Origin: Fasciola hepatica
Lineage: Eukaryota > Platyhelminthes > Trematoda > Plagiorchiida > Fasciolidae
DNA: 64,000 nt
Direction of reading: 5' to 3'
NCBI GenBank assembly: GCA_948099385.1
Contig: CANUEZ040000183.1
Span: 5,952,001 to 6,016,000 of the forward strand
This document shows, in pieces, positions 13,048 to 25,400 of the stretch. The position numbers were made by a program, and so were the translations under genes. Numbering within the stretch: position 1 is the first letter of the stretch; each line of letters opens with the position of its first letter. Below the pieces are notes generated by a model that was given only the letters and a program-made list of their open reading frames with translations, ran no database searches and was not told where the DNA came from.

Positions 13048-14086
13048 TTGTATTCTACTTTCCTCTCCGGCAGGTGTTAAATTGTTCCAACATGTAAAGT
13101 TCATTTTTCGTGAACAAAACTTTCCCAGTGGAACGACGAAATGCGTAAAGTTTACAACTGTGCAAAACTACTAAGCGTAAAACATCTCATCAAGTTTCAT
13201 CTAGTTGCTTCTGTTTGCTGAAGTATGAAAATTGCAGAGAAAAGAGAAAACCTCGATTAGAGACAGTATGAAGTATGAGTTAGTTTTCTGAAGACACAGA
13301 CCATACAACATATCATCGTTTCTCAGCGTGATATGCTTAGTTGGACAAGTGAGTATGATTGTTTTTTTTCAAGTGATCCTCTCTCAACACAACCCTCACC
13401 ACACGGTGCGTAACAATTTAGGAGTGGGCTGCATATATCGTCATAACTGGATGTTTCTTTGTTTCGTTGTGGTGACTACTATTTTTTATTAATTTCTTTG
13501 TGAATTTGGAACTTACGGTGTGCATTACTAGTCCGGTCGGGATGAACGGATTCACTCACGAGGCCATATATTTTTGTGAAGGAAAATCAGTGAGTTTCCA
13601 AATGGCAGATAACTGCCGGTACACGTTGTGTTACGCCGTGATCCATTTCCCACTCAAAGAATCAAATCCACTATTTTGAACAAAAATAAGTGAGATATCA
13701 TTTCAAGGATTCTTTCCCGATTCAGGGGAATAGACAAATATGAAATTTAATGGAGAAATATATAGCCTACAATGTTTGCTAAGGAGTGCGCTTTGATACC
13801 GTGCGACTATTCACTTCCTAAACAATACCGGTTCCTCACCTTTACCAGCTTAAAAAAGTAGATAAAGAGGCAGCATTGAGACCGAGGAAAAACATTTTTC
13901 GCATAGTTTCAGATGCCTGTTTTTTATAGAACTCGTGAGTCGTTTTGGTTTCTTCATTATATTTTCCAAATTTGTGTTTTTAATGGGGCACATCATGTGT
14001 TTTTTTAAGTATTTTTGCCTAGAAAAGTGGAATTCGATTCACTGGCTGAGAAACAGACCACTGCTGAAGTCGAACACAAGGTACAG
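13048..14086. other. Unique spacer between inverted-repeat arms
   Basis: These 1,039 bp separate the two arms. No long open frame, transposase motif or RNA gene is visible. The spacer is AT-rich with T-runs and contains ATCAAATCCA-type motifs, also present in the arms and near 8226 and 14921. If the structure is a transposon it is non-autonomous. If it is transcribed through, the arms would form a 386-bp duplex with this spacer as the loop. Confidence 0.7.
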
Positions 14087-14472
14087 GTAGTTGGCTTCGA
14101 ATGGACGCATGAATCATGGATGCCTTAAATTCTCTCATCTCAAGAGTGATCATCATCTTGTACGTACGCTCACAGAACACGTGCGGTATCAGGAAGTGAT
14201 TAGCTTGCATACGTGGATTTGATTTGATCTGAGTAGAGGAGTATTTCAATTTGTAGGTCAGTTCAAAATTGAAATACTCTCCTGCATTCAGGCAAATACG
14301 CAACAACTCGACTGCTTCATGTCGACGTAAGTGAATCTGGAATTTGTGTGCAAGTGGCAGATGACTATTGTTGGAAGTTATTTCCTGATTCAAAACTACT
14401 GATTTTGCTATTTTATTGACTGTTATCTCTGGATGCCTGTAGTTCCATAATAATTTTTTTATTATTGGCTAC
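14087..14472 (-). repeat. 386-bp inverted repeat, right arm
   Basis: This is the reverse-complement partner of 12662-13047. On the minus strand the same frame is open across the whole arm and runs from 14467 to 14019, so each arm carries a frame of over 140 codons with the same sequence and a different tail outside the repeat. The near-perfect identity means recent duplication, gene conversion, active selection, or an assembly error. The outer flank (AGAGGCTGG) does not match the left flank (GGTGATGA). Confidence 0.95.
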
Positions 14473-15664
14473 AGAGGCTGGAGAAATGGATGCTACCAAA
14501 TAATATTCCCGGATTGATGGAGTCTGTTCCATGGAGTCAGGGTTTGTGAGGTCCGTATATTTTATTCACATGGCCAGCAATCTCACATCTTTTTGCAGGC
14601 AAGTACATTTAAAAGAAGATTGTGGCTGTGGCAACGTCAAACACAACAGACTGGAACGAAGTTGAATACGAATGCGAACATGTGTTACCTTAAGAAGTTG
14701 ACCTAGAAATGGGCACACACTTCATCTTTCTTCTATTCTGTTTGGATCGGAATGGTTGGGGATGCCGCTGTTCGTACCTTCTTGGTAACGTGTTTGGCCT
14801 GTATTCACCCATTCCAGGTTCGAATCCCAAAGTTTCTTGCACCCACTGCTGATGCCTATTTTCAGTGGTGAGTTATTCGTGCATACAGCTTGCTGGATAA
14901 AAAGATATTCAATTTTTTAAATCAAATCCCCTAGTAGCTACACTGACTTTTGTTTCACTGGACATGCATGACCTTCACATGAAAATTGTATTCGGACAAC
15001 TTCTTGAACTCCAACGTGGTCATTGTGCCGGTGAATTAATATGGTACAGAATCTACAAATTCCCGGTTCCTCAAGTGACATCACATCTCTCAGATTGCTG
15101 CCTTTTCTTGATGAGTGCTGCTTCCAGTAATGTGGCGTAGACAAATTTTTGGACCATGTTATCATTGGGAGATAATCCATCGGAACAAAACTGGATGAAA
15201 AGGAGCTGACGAATGTGAAGAAATGGGTGACTTTATCAGAAAAAGGGAAATTTGTTGTGCATCTTGCCCCAGTGAAAAGTGGGTCACAATCTGTGCGTCT
15301 GTGGATCTATTAATATTTTGGATATTTTGGATAGATCTTGCCAGATAAAATCTTTAGTGGAATTTAAAACCACTCGGTCTTCTTTCGTATAAAATAGTAT
15401 CACATTCATGGTGACAATGATTGTCAATAGTAAATGTTTGCCCAGCAATGCTTATCGATAGTCAGGGATTGCGAGGGAGGGGTTGCAGTGCTAGTAAATC
15501 GAAATGCCACTCCGACTTCGACAAGGATTTGACTTGGATACTTGATGCAATGAATCCAAAACGTTGCGTTTTGCAAGCCATACTGGGATAAATTAGAAAC
15601 ACTGGTGGCACATTTTTAGGAAGCAATAATTAAAGAAACTGATTTGCTGCGAGATCCTAATCAG

Positions 15665-15736
15665 ATGGGAGATTAAGTCATGATTTTAGGATTCATTTGA
15701 AATTGGGGACTGTCGACGGGAATATGATTTCTTTTG
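15665..15736 (+). CDS. Possible small internal exon
   Basis: A 72-nt stretch between an acceptor-like AG (CCTAATCAG) and a strong donor (TTTTG/GTAAGTACG) is open in one frame, entering with two carried-in bases and leaving in phase 1. About two thirds of its 23 codons start with a purine. The acceptor has a poor pyrimidine tract and no neighbouring exon with matching phase was found, so this could easily be chance. Confidence 0.15.
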
Positions 15737-16872
15737 GTAAGTACGATATCGTGAATACCATGATCAACCGTTTGCCTTTGAGCTCACTAAGCTGAAAAAG
15801 ATTGAGTTGGGAGAAGAATAAGACTATTTGATAATCGATTCACCATTTAATATTCTAGTTCAGTGAATAATTAAAAATGGCAGAAATTTGAGGATCAACC
15901 GAGATTTGAGGCCACAATGGAGGAATGTAAGATAAAATAGCCATACAGTGCTTCTCTAGGTGTTATGGATGATATGATCAATGATTAAAAATGCTGAGTC
16001 ATATCTGATGCCAGATTAGTGCATTTACTTCTAAATTACCGCTAGCTGACATTAAAATTGTAGGATTCTACTAATAGACAATTTGTAGGGTATAGTTTTG
16101 TCAAACCAGGTCAGAAGTGAAAGTGCTGCATAGTTATCTGTTACTTCAGCAGAGACGGAAAGGCGAATGCGATCGGCTCTAGAGATTCCTCAACGGAAGT
16201 TCTGTCCCGATGATTTTGTGTGAATGATAAATACCCACCCTGTTTCAATTTGTCTTTTCATCAACATCGCGCGCTTGAGAAAGAGAGATTCGATTGTGAT
16301 TCCTAATGCTAATATCGAATCAGTTCCAGCTTGGTTGGAGTCTCATTCATCTAAAGTGACTCACTTGTGTGTGGACTACCTGGCAATGGTCCACAGATGT
16401 CTCCATTCTCACAGATGATTCCATTGACGTGCACTGCTGCTGACTTCTAACAAATCTGGAGTTAACCACGGTTCAGTGATTTCATGGTTTTCACTGATGA
16501 ACCTAATGATAAAAAAGCGCATGATGAATCATTCAGTTTTCACTTCAAAGGGTCCTCTTTCGATAGAGTCAGATGGCTGTGTCGATCGTTTATAACGATC
16601 TTCAACGAAGAACGTTTCCACCAAGTAACCATTATTTTTGTTTGTTTTAAATTATGGTAAAAAGAATATGATACGGAACACAAAGCTTCAGTAGACGAGC
16701 TGATCGAGATAATTTCAAAGTCCGTGATGGTGCTTTATTAGGCTATACCAATATACTGCACTCAAATCGGTTTTTAGATCTACAAATTTAATCAGGATAG
16801 AAATCTTTCAGAATCTGAAGTGACATATTTGAAATATTTGACCACACAAAGCTTGTGGCCATTTATTTTCTG

Positions 16873-16904
16873 TCTCCTTCTCTCTCTCTCTCTCTCCCTT
16901 TTTT
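16873..16904. repeat. (TC)n microsatellite in a pyrimidine tract
   Basis: A pure pyrimidine run contains nine consecutive TC units at 16879-16896 and grades into a C/T-rich segment up to about 16950. It is a simple-sequence repeat; no associated gene is visible. Confidence 0.9.
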
Positions 16905-19265
16905 GCTTCACTTCCATTTTCCTCCGTTTCTTTCTGCCCCCCTCCCTATCCAGTCTAAACGAATTATTTCAATTTTTGTACGTTTTGTGATCAGAACCAT
17001 CTCATGCAAACTTCCAGACTGTGATGCAGGTTTGAACAAAAATAAACTTTTTCTCATCAGTAAAATCCGACTGATCTACTGAACGCAAAGTTTAACGCGG
17101 GCGAGCTCGGAATCTTATGTGCCTTTTAATTGGCGTAGGTGAATCTAAAGCTTTCTTTTATCCCATAATTTGTGTTCGAATTCCGGTTGTTTTCGCCAAT
17201 ATTTTGATGAGGTTTAAGATTCAGTACTTTTTTGTCTATCCGCATCTTTCACGGTAATCCCACATTCTTAGCCCAAACATAATTCGAGAAAATGGATTTT
17301 TTTTATTATCACAGAATACTGTCCCGGATATCGTCTTTCGCAAATAACAAAGATTCACTGCCATTAGTGCTCACGGAGTAAGTTATTTCACCGACAGATA
17401 TACCCTCTGACGATAATCGGGACGCCGAATGTCGTAAGCATTGCAACGCGAGCTGGTATTGACTCCGACATGGTGATATGTACCTCACGATTTACGTGTT
17501 CGACTTTTACGTATGAAAATAAGTGACGTGAGGAGATTACTTTCAGTTATTTGAAGGACGTCCCGAGTTGCAGGCAGTTTGCTTTTGGCTAGGAGAACTC
17601 GACTGCGCATAACATTGAGCCTGCGGATTTCTCGTTTGATTGGTGGTCCCCAATCTTGCAAGCATATTGCTCCACACAGTGTACTCTCTAAGGGGTGGGA
17701 AAGAAGCCCAGTCGTTACGGATTTATAAGGTCTTCAACAGGCAGCAAATATGACAACAGAAAAAGAACTAACCAGTTTGATTCCCAACGACCACTCTGGA
17801 GTTTCGGTGGTTGGAAATGTCGAAGTTAACCTGGCCTATAACAGACCGACGTTTCCAAACGTCTGCGGGATCATAATGACACCCTTTACGTTTCAGCTGA
17901 CCACAGAGAATGAAACTTGCGTGACTACATGAGCGATGCAATAACACAGCTACGTTATTTTGACGTCTCTTGTGAAGATTTAGGTACCATCTGAACATGA
18001 TCAGTGAAGTTCATGAAACACAAATCAAGGTGGACATCACTTCTAGTGAAGAATGTCAGAACTAATTTTCACGAATCAACCACCTCAAGGATTCTAAATG
18101 AGAGTGGTTGGACACACTACAATCAGAACAAAGATATGTCAATGTGGTTCAAAACTGCGGAACAGAAAACTCCAGAAAACCATCTCAAAACTACTGTATT
18201 ATCTATCTTTGATCAATATTATTTGGGTTCATTTACGCATTCATTAGGCATTAATTCTCGAAAACAGTTTCGGGAACATGGCCGAAGTTATTTTTCTCGA
18301 TGGTACAAACAGCCCACCGTTGATCATCCTCTTAGTCGGGATGATATGGGGACGAGTGACATTGGACACCACGAAAGTTTCCAAAAGTCTATGGATCATA
18401 GTTAGATCACTAGTTAAATAAGTTCCAAGACACTCGGAATTAGAAAGAGAGACTGATTTGGAGAGAATGATTTATTCAACGGACATTGATGTTGTGCTGC
18501 TTGTGCGTTCGAAAGTGTGCGGATTATGTACACTAAAACACTGATATTTCAAAGGGGTGCTGTACCAAGAAACATTGTGAACAGGAAAGAACTAGGAGAT
18601 GTACAGGTACATGAAACCCATAGTTGAACTGTAAAATGCCTAAAAAGTATTGGGCTCTTGTCAGCCATCTTATTTGACGGCAGGCTGTTTTATAAGCGCT
18701 TCACTTTGTTTAGTAACCCTTCGGAAAAAGGGATTCATAAATTTAGTGGGTGGAATGAAACATTAAGCGACTGTAGCTCTGAAATCATCGAAGACCACTG
18801 GATAACTTTGTACTTGTTAGGAATCACTAACTGCCCTCTTATCCGCTGAGACCCAACTGCACCTTTCCCCATCAAGCTTCAGCCGAAACCCGCAACCCAC
18901 TGCACTTTAGCCGGGTTAAGCACGGCGAATCTTAGCACACTTCGAACTCTATCAACAGATCGACAAAGTGTTGCCCCAAGAAAATTTCACAAGCAAGCAG
19001 TTCTGGAAGTCAAAATTCGCAGTGTAACAAACTGTGCTTCATTTTGCGTCTAAAGTCGATGACGAAGATGAAGACTCGTTCCAATGAAAACTACATAGCC
19101 TTTGTTCCATAAGCTTTCAGATAAGGGGCTACAATGCCAGTCCGAGGATAAAACACAGAGTTATTGTAAGTAAATCCCCTTCAATATAGAAAGCTGTTGG
19201 GCATTTCTGGCTGTTATAGGAAACGACCTGTGAACTTGGCGTTTCGGATCAGCCCGGATGAGGGC

Positions 19266-19335
19266 TGGATGATGTAGTGATAGCACACATACCTTCGAGA
19301 TGGAAAAACCAGGGTCCAAGCCTTGACTGCCGCGG
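19266..19335 (+). mobile_element. tRNA-like SINE fragment
   Basis: An A-box-like sequence (TAGTGATAGCA, 19275-19285) is followed 26 nt later by a B-box-like sequence (GGGTCCAAGCC, 19312-19322), the spacing found inside tRNAs. The B-box is flanked by CCAGG and CCTTG, which pair at four of five positions as a T-stem. The acceptor stem does not close, so this is not a working tRNA gene. The non-tRNA sequence after CTGCCGCGGAGGGTAAGC resembles the body of a tRNA-derived SINE. Five further B-box-like motifs in the window support a population of such remnants. Confidence 0.5.
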
Positions 19336-21350
19336 AGGGTAAGCATCAGTGACGGGTTTTACCAAGAGCAAAACTCGACTCTGGTGCTTCCGAGTGCGGG
19401 GTTAGTCGGATGACCTGAGGTTTTTGCGTCCAATGTGGAGTCCGGACAGTCAGCCAAACAAAATATAGAGAGTGTTATTACGGGTGCAAAGATCGTACCT
19501 TTCTACCAGAGCTAAAGATCGACAGAGGATCATCGAATGTGCATGAAGAGAGGATGATTTGAAGTACGCTGCCAGACAACTCGGCATGAAGATCAAATCA
19601 TGCATGCTATTGCAGCTACGGATCGGTAAACAGCATTCACACTTGGGTCCTACAAGTCAATGTTCAACGAAGAGTTTGTCAAGCACTTATGTGATGGGAT
19701 GAAGGAAAATCCTAACAGGCTCTTTGATTCAGTTATATGGGAAGATGGACAAAGGCTTTTCAAACAAAGCAGTCAGCAAGTCATCCACTGACCGATAGCT
19801 GGGTAAAAACCTCTACTTGGCTGATAATCTGACTATTAAACTAGTGGAACTGAAGTCAGACATAGAAGAACCTAAACAAACAGCATGTGCCGATTGGCTG
19901 CAAGAATTGGGTACTGTAACTATGAGGTTGTACACTGATAAAACCAACTACAATATAAGATATTGTCTTAACTGTAGCCAGTAAAAGTAAGTGGCAAGGC
20001 CATCCGAAGTCTACCTTCAAAAAAATGACTTTACTTGGACACATTAGAGTGTTTATTTGTCAAGCTATCCTGTAGTACCGATGTCACACAAAAATTCGAT
20101 GCCATGTTTACTATGAGATGCTTTCGTGTTGCTCAAAGTCCATTGCTACTGAGAAAACTAGTGTCTTAGTAGTATTTGTTTTTGAAAAAGCATCCCTTCA
20201 TCGGAGTACTACGGTCTCACCAATGCATATCAATTATACAATACGTTTTCCATCACCGAAAAGTGCATTTTTCAACCTGCTGGTAGAGGCATTCAGTAAA
20301 TTCAAACAGGTAAAGTTTTTACTACACTGTTTCGTTAATTTTTTAGTAGAGTTAAAATTGGTTCACTTTCTCCTATGTCCAACCAGCTTTGCAACACGAT
20401 TCTTCGTAAAAAAAATAAATTGTTCCAACATTTCTTCATGCCCTAATATTCTGATACATTTTGGTCAGAATGGCTTGCAGCTACCTGGCTAAATCTTTTG
20501 CTCCAAGACTAGAGGACTGCAGGTCACGGGTGAAGAATGGTGAGTCTTGGCTAAAAAATTGCGGGATTTTGGCTAATGCTTGATGGTAAAAGGTGTAGAA
20601 CTAGAAGCCCGTATACGGAAGAACAAATGTCTTTGCAAATCTTGACTGTGTTATCCAACTGTCGGTATTTGTTAGTCATTCGTATCGCGTGGCTCCCGCG
20701 AGTAAGACTTTTGCCGGATTTCCTGTGCTCCAAAAAGAAATAGCTATGAGTTCACCAAACCAAAAGTTGTTTACAGGAAGCCTTTTTGTTGTAGAATATT
20801 GCGGCCAGCCATGCCTTACAAGAGGCTGTGGATCTTATAAACGTGAAAGCATCCACCGACTTGTTATAAAAGCCGACTGTAGCAAAATCACAGAAAAATT
20901 TAGGGGTTTATTATTCGCTATTTCCTGCTGAAAGTCACGATGTTAGGAAGATAAGGAAGTCATCCTTTATGTGCAAGAGTGAATTTATCACCAGTTCCTT
21001 ATCTTACTTGAAACATTTTACGATGGTGAGACCTCTGTATATTGGAGATTGATCATTTAGAAAAACCCTGAATTTTAGATGATGTCGACAATACCAATAG
21101 TCCTCAAATAAAGCGCCTTACAGTCGCCTATCAGGAAATAAGTGAAAAGGGAAATTATTCGCCAGTAGTGTCACCAAAATTTCGGTGTGGACTTCTCTAA
21201 TGCTGCTATACGTACGACGTCACTGCTGGACATTTTGGACCAGCCAAATGGACATGCATACAAAACTTGTACCTAAATTTCGTATTTCTAGTTTACTCTA
21301 ACCTTTTGACCTGCATAAATTGATTGACCAAAGATACAGCTGGTACACAA

Positions 21351-21797
21351 ATGAGTCAGGAATATTATATCGCTAAAAATAATTTCATGGCTCGGCGTGC
21401 CATTCCTCTTATGGACGTCTTCTTTGCGGAAGCTCAAGTTAAACGAAGACACCTATGTATAAACAACATACGGACCTTAACTACTTCACCAATATACGTA
21501 GTACTAATGTATCGAAGCCGAGATGAGTGCAGAACGTATCGAAGAAACGATGCGCTAAGTGATTTTATAGGTAAGTATTTGTTTTTCGATAACACGGCAT
21601 AATCGGAAAAGATGGAAGTAAGTTGACTTTTCGACTACTGCTGGTACCCTTCCTATCTTTCGGTCGTAAAATGATCTTGAGAAAGGTTATCCGACATAAC
21701 CGAAATGTCGACTGACTACCATCTTTTAGGACAACTCTGTTGCCTAGTGGAAAAAGGCTCACCTATAACATTACATTACAGTTTGCATAACAACTAA
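21351..21797 (+). CDS. Hypothetical two-exon gene, 95 aa
   Basis: Exon 1 (21351-21570) starts at an ATG in fair context (CACAAATGA) and runs 73 codons plus one base to a consensus donor, TTATAG/GTAAGTATT. Exon 2 (21730-21797) follows a good acceptor, CCATCTTTTAG, supplies the two missing bases and ends at TAA. The 159-nt intron therefore keeps the frame. About 63% of exon 1 codons start with a purine; exon 2 shows no such bias. The product is basic and mildly hydrophobic (internal VYVVLMYRS-like stretch) with no recognised domain. An ATAAA-type motif follows within about 15 nt of the stop. Exon 1 could instead be an internal exon using an upstream AG. Confidence 0.28.
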
Positions 21798-22266
21798 TTC
21801 ATAAAATGTGACAAACAATGGAATCCGTAGAATATTTTGAATGGAATTTATGCTACATATACATGGGCCATTGAATGGGGGTTACTGGAATATTCATCCT
21901 TGGAGCTCTGCTTCGTATTCCCCCCCAAATAATAGAAGAAAAAGGGAAACATATATTGGAAAATACGTGTATTCTGTTTATTTCTGTCGACCGCATACGT
22001 AAAACGTATCAGTTTATAAATAGTACAATAAATTAGGTACACATTGAGCTTAGAGAAGCTTATGCAACCATTAACCACGTGAATAATTCTGAGGACTCGT
22101 AACTCCGATGAGGTTAGCATTACTCTTGGGCAAAACCCCTTTTGATTAAATCTTAACCTACAATATAGTGCTCCCCATGACTGGATGCGCTACGATTTGA
22201 TTTTTTATGAGTCACTGCTGATCTGCAATTGTTCTCATTATCGATCGATGTTGCACAGCTGTTAAT

Positions 22267-22477
22267 ACAGTTGACAGATCCATCAAGTTAGAATCCGTGG
22301 ATGCGCAGAATGTAATTAATGCAAGTCTCCAAACAACTGACCCGAAATTTTCTTCCCTTGTATTCCTTCGTGCATTTTGTGAGGAACTGACGGGAAACAG
22401 ATCTTGTACGTGACAACGGTGTTGGTATACTTTTTATTGCATTGTGCACGTTATTTTAGTGAATGTGTTTGTGTCAA
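22267..22477 (+). repeat. 211-bp dispersed repeat, copy 2
   Basis: Direct copy of 6068-6278 with about six substitutions over 211 nt. Sequence to the right (22590-22925) is locally GC-richer than its surroundings, with open frames on both strands; it may be part of a larger element absent from copy 1, but no protein motif identifies it. Confidence 0.9.
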
Positions 22478-25400
22478 ACCAAACCAGTTGGATTGACTCA
22501 ACACTGCTAATGAGTAGAGAATTACAACTCATCTTCTGAGAAATGTTTAAGTTTATTGGCCAGTGACACTTTTATCGAAACTATTCTTTTATGGAAAATC
22601 ACCCAATGGATCCTCGTGTTGTTCAGTCCTATCATTCTCTGTCAGTACGTGAGTACGTGCAATGCCAAACAATGTTGCCCGACCACCTGGTAATATTTGC
22701 CCGCTCGCCCCAGCCTCATTTATTATCCCATGTATATTGTGTGTTATCGAAAGACGCAAATGCTTGGACAACGATGTTGTACACAAGGCTCAGGCGAAAC
22801 GCGCCCACGAATGCATGACTAGCTGAACTGACCTGCTGAAGCTGACAAATAAGGCACATTTGATACAAAAGGCACGCACGTGAAGAAAGCGAGACTGAGT
22901 CGATACTATTGATCCATCGGTGAAACTTAAAACACAATGCGTAAAGAACAACCGATCCACGAGCATTTTTACATTTAGATGCACTAAAACACGGTAAAAT
23001 GTCATATTAGACCACGAGTCAATCATAGGACGAATCAGCCAATCGTGGCGACTTAACTATTATCCTTTTAGATGCATACAAAAACGAACCCAAAACATGG
23101 GTTACTTCGTTCAAAACGTGTTCTGCGTGATTCTTTACAAATAGGTGGGACATTCCGCGAGTTGTGTTCCTTCCGATGAACATTGTCACTTGTTCCGTGA
23201 ACTTCGCCTAATTAAATTACTCTGACTTGTGATAAATATTCCCTTCCAAAAAAATAAGTTGGAATTTTTCACACAGAAATATACTACGAACGGATTCGTA
23301 GACGAAATGAATGAGTAATTAAATCATGATATTTGAAATAAAGAGGCCAGATATATACATATATTTCAAATGAAGTATGTGGATCAAGTGGTTTAGATAG
23401 CCATATGAGAATACTTAACTGCTACGCGAACAGTCTAAGATGAGAACAAGAAAATCAAAAAAATGCGGACGTAATATGAGCGGAGAATTGTTCAGTGCAA
23501 TCCGTTTTCCAGTCCGTTATTGATATCATTTGGATTTGTCAGGAGTAAAGCTGCTTGGCCACTGACCACGATTTGTAGGCATTGGTCCAGGCAAACAAAT
23601 GTGCCTAAAGGGACATAGTAGATTCCTAAACATATTTGTCAAGATTTGGACTAAAGTGATGTAACTGACCATCATCCTCGGTTCATGAAGATTGTTTCAT
23701 ACATGAGGTTTGACGTAGTATTCAAGATTGATTCTTTCTGTTTTGCGAGACTGTATCCTCTCCGTTTTAATACATACTTGTACTGTACGTGACACCACGC
23801 ATACAGAATAATACGCTTCATTCTATTCGGAGTTGTAGTTCTTGATTCTCGGTAGTTCTGTGCAGGGTTGAACCTATTGAATACACTTGATATCACATCT
23901 GACCACCGGAGAGGGATGTCTGAAGGATTAGTGATTAGGTTGGCATTTTACCCAGACAAACAAGGATATTTACATAACAAATCAAAGATCCAATGTTTAC
24001 AAGACATTGAGCCGTTTATCAAGACAAGTTACCACCTGATACTTGGAGAAATAGGGGAAAAATGAAAAATAAATGAAAATTATTCATTTGTAGTGGAGTT
24101 GCACCAGGTAAAATTACTGAGTTCGCAGCTGTTGGACTTTACACAATATTTGGAAGACTATGCAACAAAAATAGTGAGTTTGTCACAAACCCCCGGATGT
24201 TTTTGCAGAAGAGGTAATAAGAGATTTGCTCAAGTATTCGTAACTCGTCGTCAGAAAACTGATTTGTTGATGGTACTGAGATTTCTTTGCAATCAAACTG
24301 GAGTCACAAGGAATATTAATAGAGCCATTGAGTGAGGGAACCGGATTTTCTATACCGCAAAATGAATTAGTTCGGTTATAAATTTAACTGCCTACCAAAG
24401 AAGCAGCAAGCAGCTAGTATTGGTATTGGTTGCCTTCATTCTGCTTTCACCTTCGGTAGAGAATCCTTTCATGATAGGTCTCGATGGCTGCATGTTAACT
24501 TGGAATTGTTGCCGATCATGACCCGCGATAGACGGGTGCCTCATCAAGTGATACTGTTTTGAGGACGAGTGGTTGAGAGGTAGCTCAGTTGGATCTGCGG
24601 TTACGTGTGTGTGATTCCATACGCCGTACTCTGGATCTAAGAGTGGACTCTCCGAATATACTCGAGCAACGACGGTTTGTATTAGGTACGACGAAACGGC
24701 TGAAATTTGATGCACTATTTAGTTGTGCTCCAGCTGTGCTCAGTGTACCTTTCCTGCAGTTCTTTACATGAGGTCGAGATGAGGAAAACGGATTACTTTG
24801 GATATTCTTAATCACTATCAAAATCTGAGAAAATTCGACTCTGTCCAAAGGTGTTGGGGTAGCGACATTTTATTCTAGAATGCAAAACCTTCCTATTTTC
24901 CTACTGATGTATGTCTAGCAAGTCACACAGGATACGTCCAAGCAATTCTATCCGTGTGTAGATCCCATCACAGCCACGATCATCGTTATCGTGACCAGTA
25001 TCACCACCGTCATCAATAACTTTCATAACAGGTACCCAGAAAAGAGGCTGACAGTGACGACCAACGACGCCAATCAGTAACTAGTTCATTGAGTCAAGCA
25101 TGTGAACTGAGGAACACACACACCGCTTCGGAGGAAACGTTTGCGTGACATAACCCTTGGACATGTGCGCACAGACAAGTCATAATTACCGAGAAAATAT
25201 CACAACAATAAATAAAAAAATACTCAGGGTTCATGATCTTGTTACCTGTGGGGTAGTAAGAGAGAAACCGTATTGGTTTCACGCTCACGTAATTAATTTT
25301 TTTCAGATTTCAAGATTATTCTCCAACACGAACTTGAATGTCAGAAAATGTGTGACCTCAGGTTGTATTTTCATCATTCTGTTTTATCTAGAATAGTTCT

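Larger units (their letters stand above)
14473..19261. other. Gene-poor stretch with B-box motifs
   Basis: No gene is well supported. The stretch holds a perfect RNA polymerase III B-box sequence (GGTTCGAATCCC, 14817-14828) and a second close match (GTTCGAATTCC, 17174-17184). Neither has an A-box at tRNA spacing, so they are probably remnants of tRNA-derived repeats. The 133-codon frame at 18004-18405 has no splice context or recognisable domain. Confidence 0.45.

Noticed and set aside
24093..24335. Apparent microexons separated by 21- and 35-nt introns
   Set aside because: The whole stretch is one open frame, the first 'intron' is below any workable size, and the joins add no support.
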